Assembly: GCA_030672605.1 (NCBI GenBank)
Contig: DAOVGE010000087.1
Span: 1-5,174, forward strand
DNA: 5,174 nt
Source of the DNA: Methanosarcinales archaeon
GTDB taxonomy: Archaea > Halobacteriota > Methanosarcinia > Methanosarcinales > Methanogasteraceae
Direction: 5' to 3'
Below the pieces are notes generated by a model. The model was not told the origin of the DNA, ran no database searches, and saw nothing but the letters and a program-made list of their open reading frames with translations. Below are positions 5,098 to 5,174 of this stretch, one piece after another. Each line of letters opens with the position of its first letter. The stretch's first letter is position 1. The position numbers and the translations under genes are program-made.

Positions 5098-5174
5098 CTA
5101 TCCGTTCGCCCTCGCAGATTTCCTCTCTGCCCGCGCAACCCGTTCGTTGCTCATCTCGTACATCTCTATCACAA
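5098..5174 (-). CDS. Possible C-terminal end of an unidentified protein, cut by the window edge
   Basis: On the minus strand the frame entering at the edge reads VIEMYEMSNERVARAERKSA and a few more residues to TAG at 5100-5098. The peptide is charged, probably helical, and about two thirds of its codons end in G or C, like the coding regions nearby, which favours it over the neighbouring frame that is also open to 5072 but rich in Cys and Arg. Twenty-four codons are too few to identify a family. Sequence beyond 5174 is needed to confirm that a gene exists. Confidence 0.35.
   Translation of the reverse strand, partial: VIEMYEMSNERVARAERKSARANG

Overview
The window looks like chromosomal DNA from a euryarchaeon, most plausibly a methanogen or anaerobic methane/alkane oxidiser (Methanomicrobia or ANME-like). 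The support is indirect: a COG1361-type S-layer-related protein coupled to an FtsX/MacB-type permease, a TATA box at leaderless spacing before that operon, and a terminator ending in a T-rich tract. No rRNA, tRNA or marker gene is present, so the assignment is inference.

Layout, left to right. (1) Positions 1-1286, plus strand: the 3' part of a secreted chymotrypsin-fold (S1) serine protease with an intact His/Asp/Ser triad, then a perfect hairpin terminator, then a 149-codon membrane-anchored or secreted small protein, then a third start region whose first 38 bases repeat the start of that small gene and then break off. The three look like a tandem, partly degraded family. (2) Positions 1228-3805, minus strand: a GC-richer, ATGA-overlapped operon of a COG1361 extracellular protein and an FtsX-like permease, possibly followed by a GTGA-coupled 37-residue hydrophobic peptide. 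The usual ABC ATPase partner is not in the window. (3) Positions 3836-4389: about 550 bases without a convincing gene but full of structure, including a GCG-rich imperfect inverted repeat, a symmetrical 147-bp element with four 9-base CACGAAT-type units on each side, and a run of short hairpins. (4) Positions 4390-4878, minus strand: a WrbA/flavodoxin-family gene broken by a one-base loss and a one-base gain that cancel. (5) Positions 4879-5174: a short spacer and the possible C-terminal end of another minus-strand gene.

How they work together: the protease and small proteins would act at or outside the cell surface, and the COG1361 protein plus permease resemble a MacB/LolCDE-like envelope machine. 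These are separate transcription units on opposite strands, and no shared pathway can be shown. I found no clear undescribed multi-gene system. The most unusual items are the paired 9-base-period repeat element, the truncated tandem paralog with its sharp junction, and the possible coupled micro-ORF.
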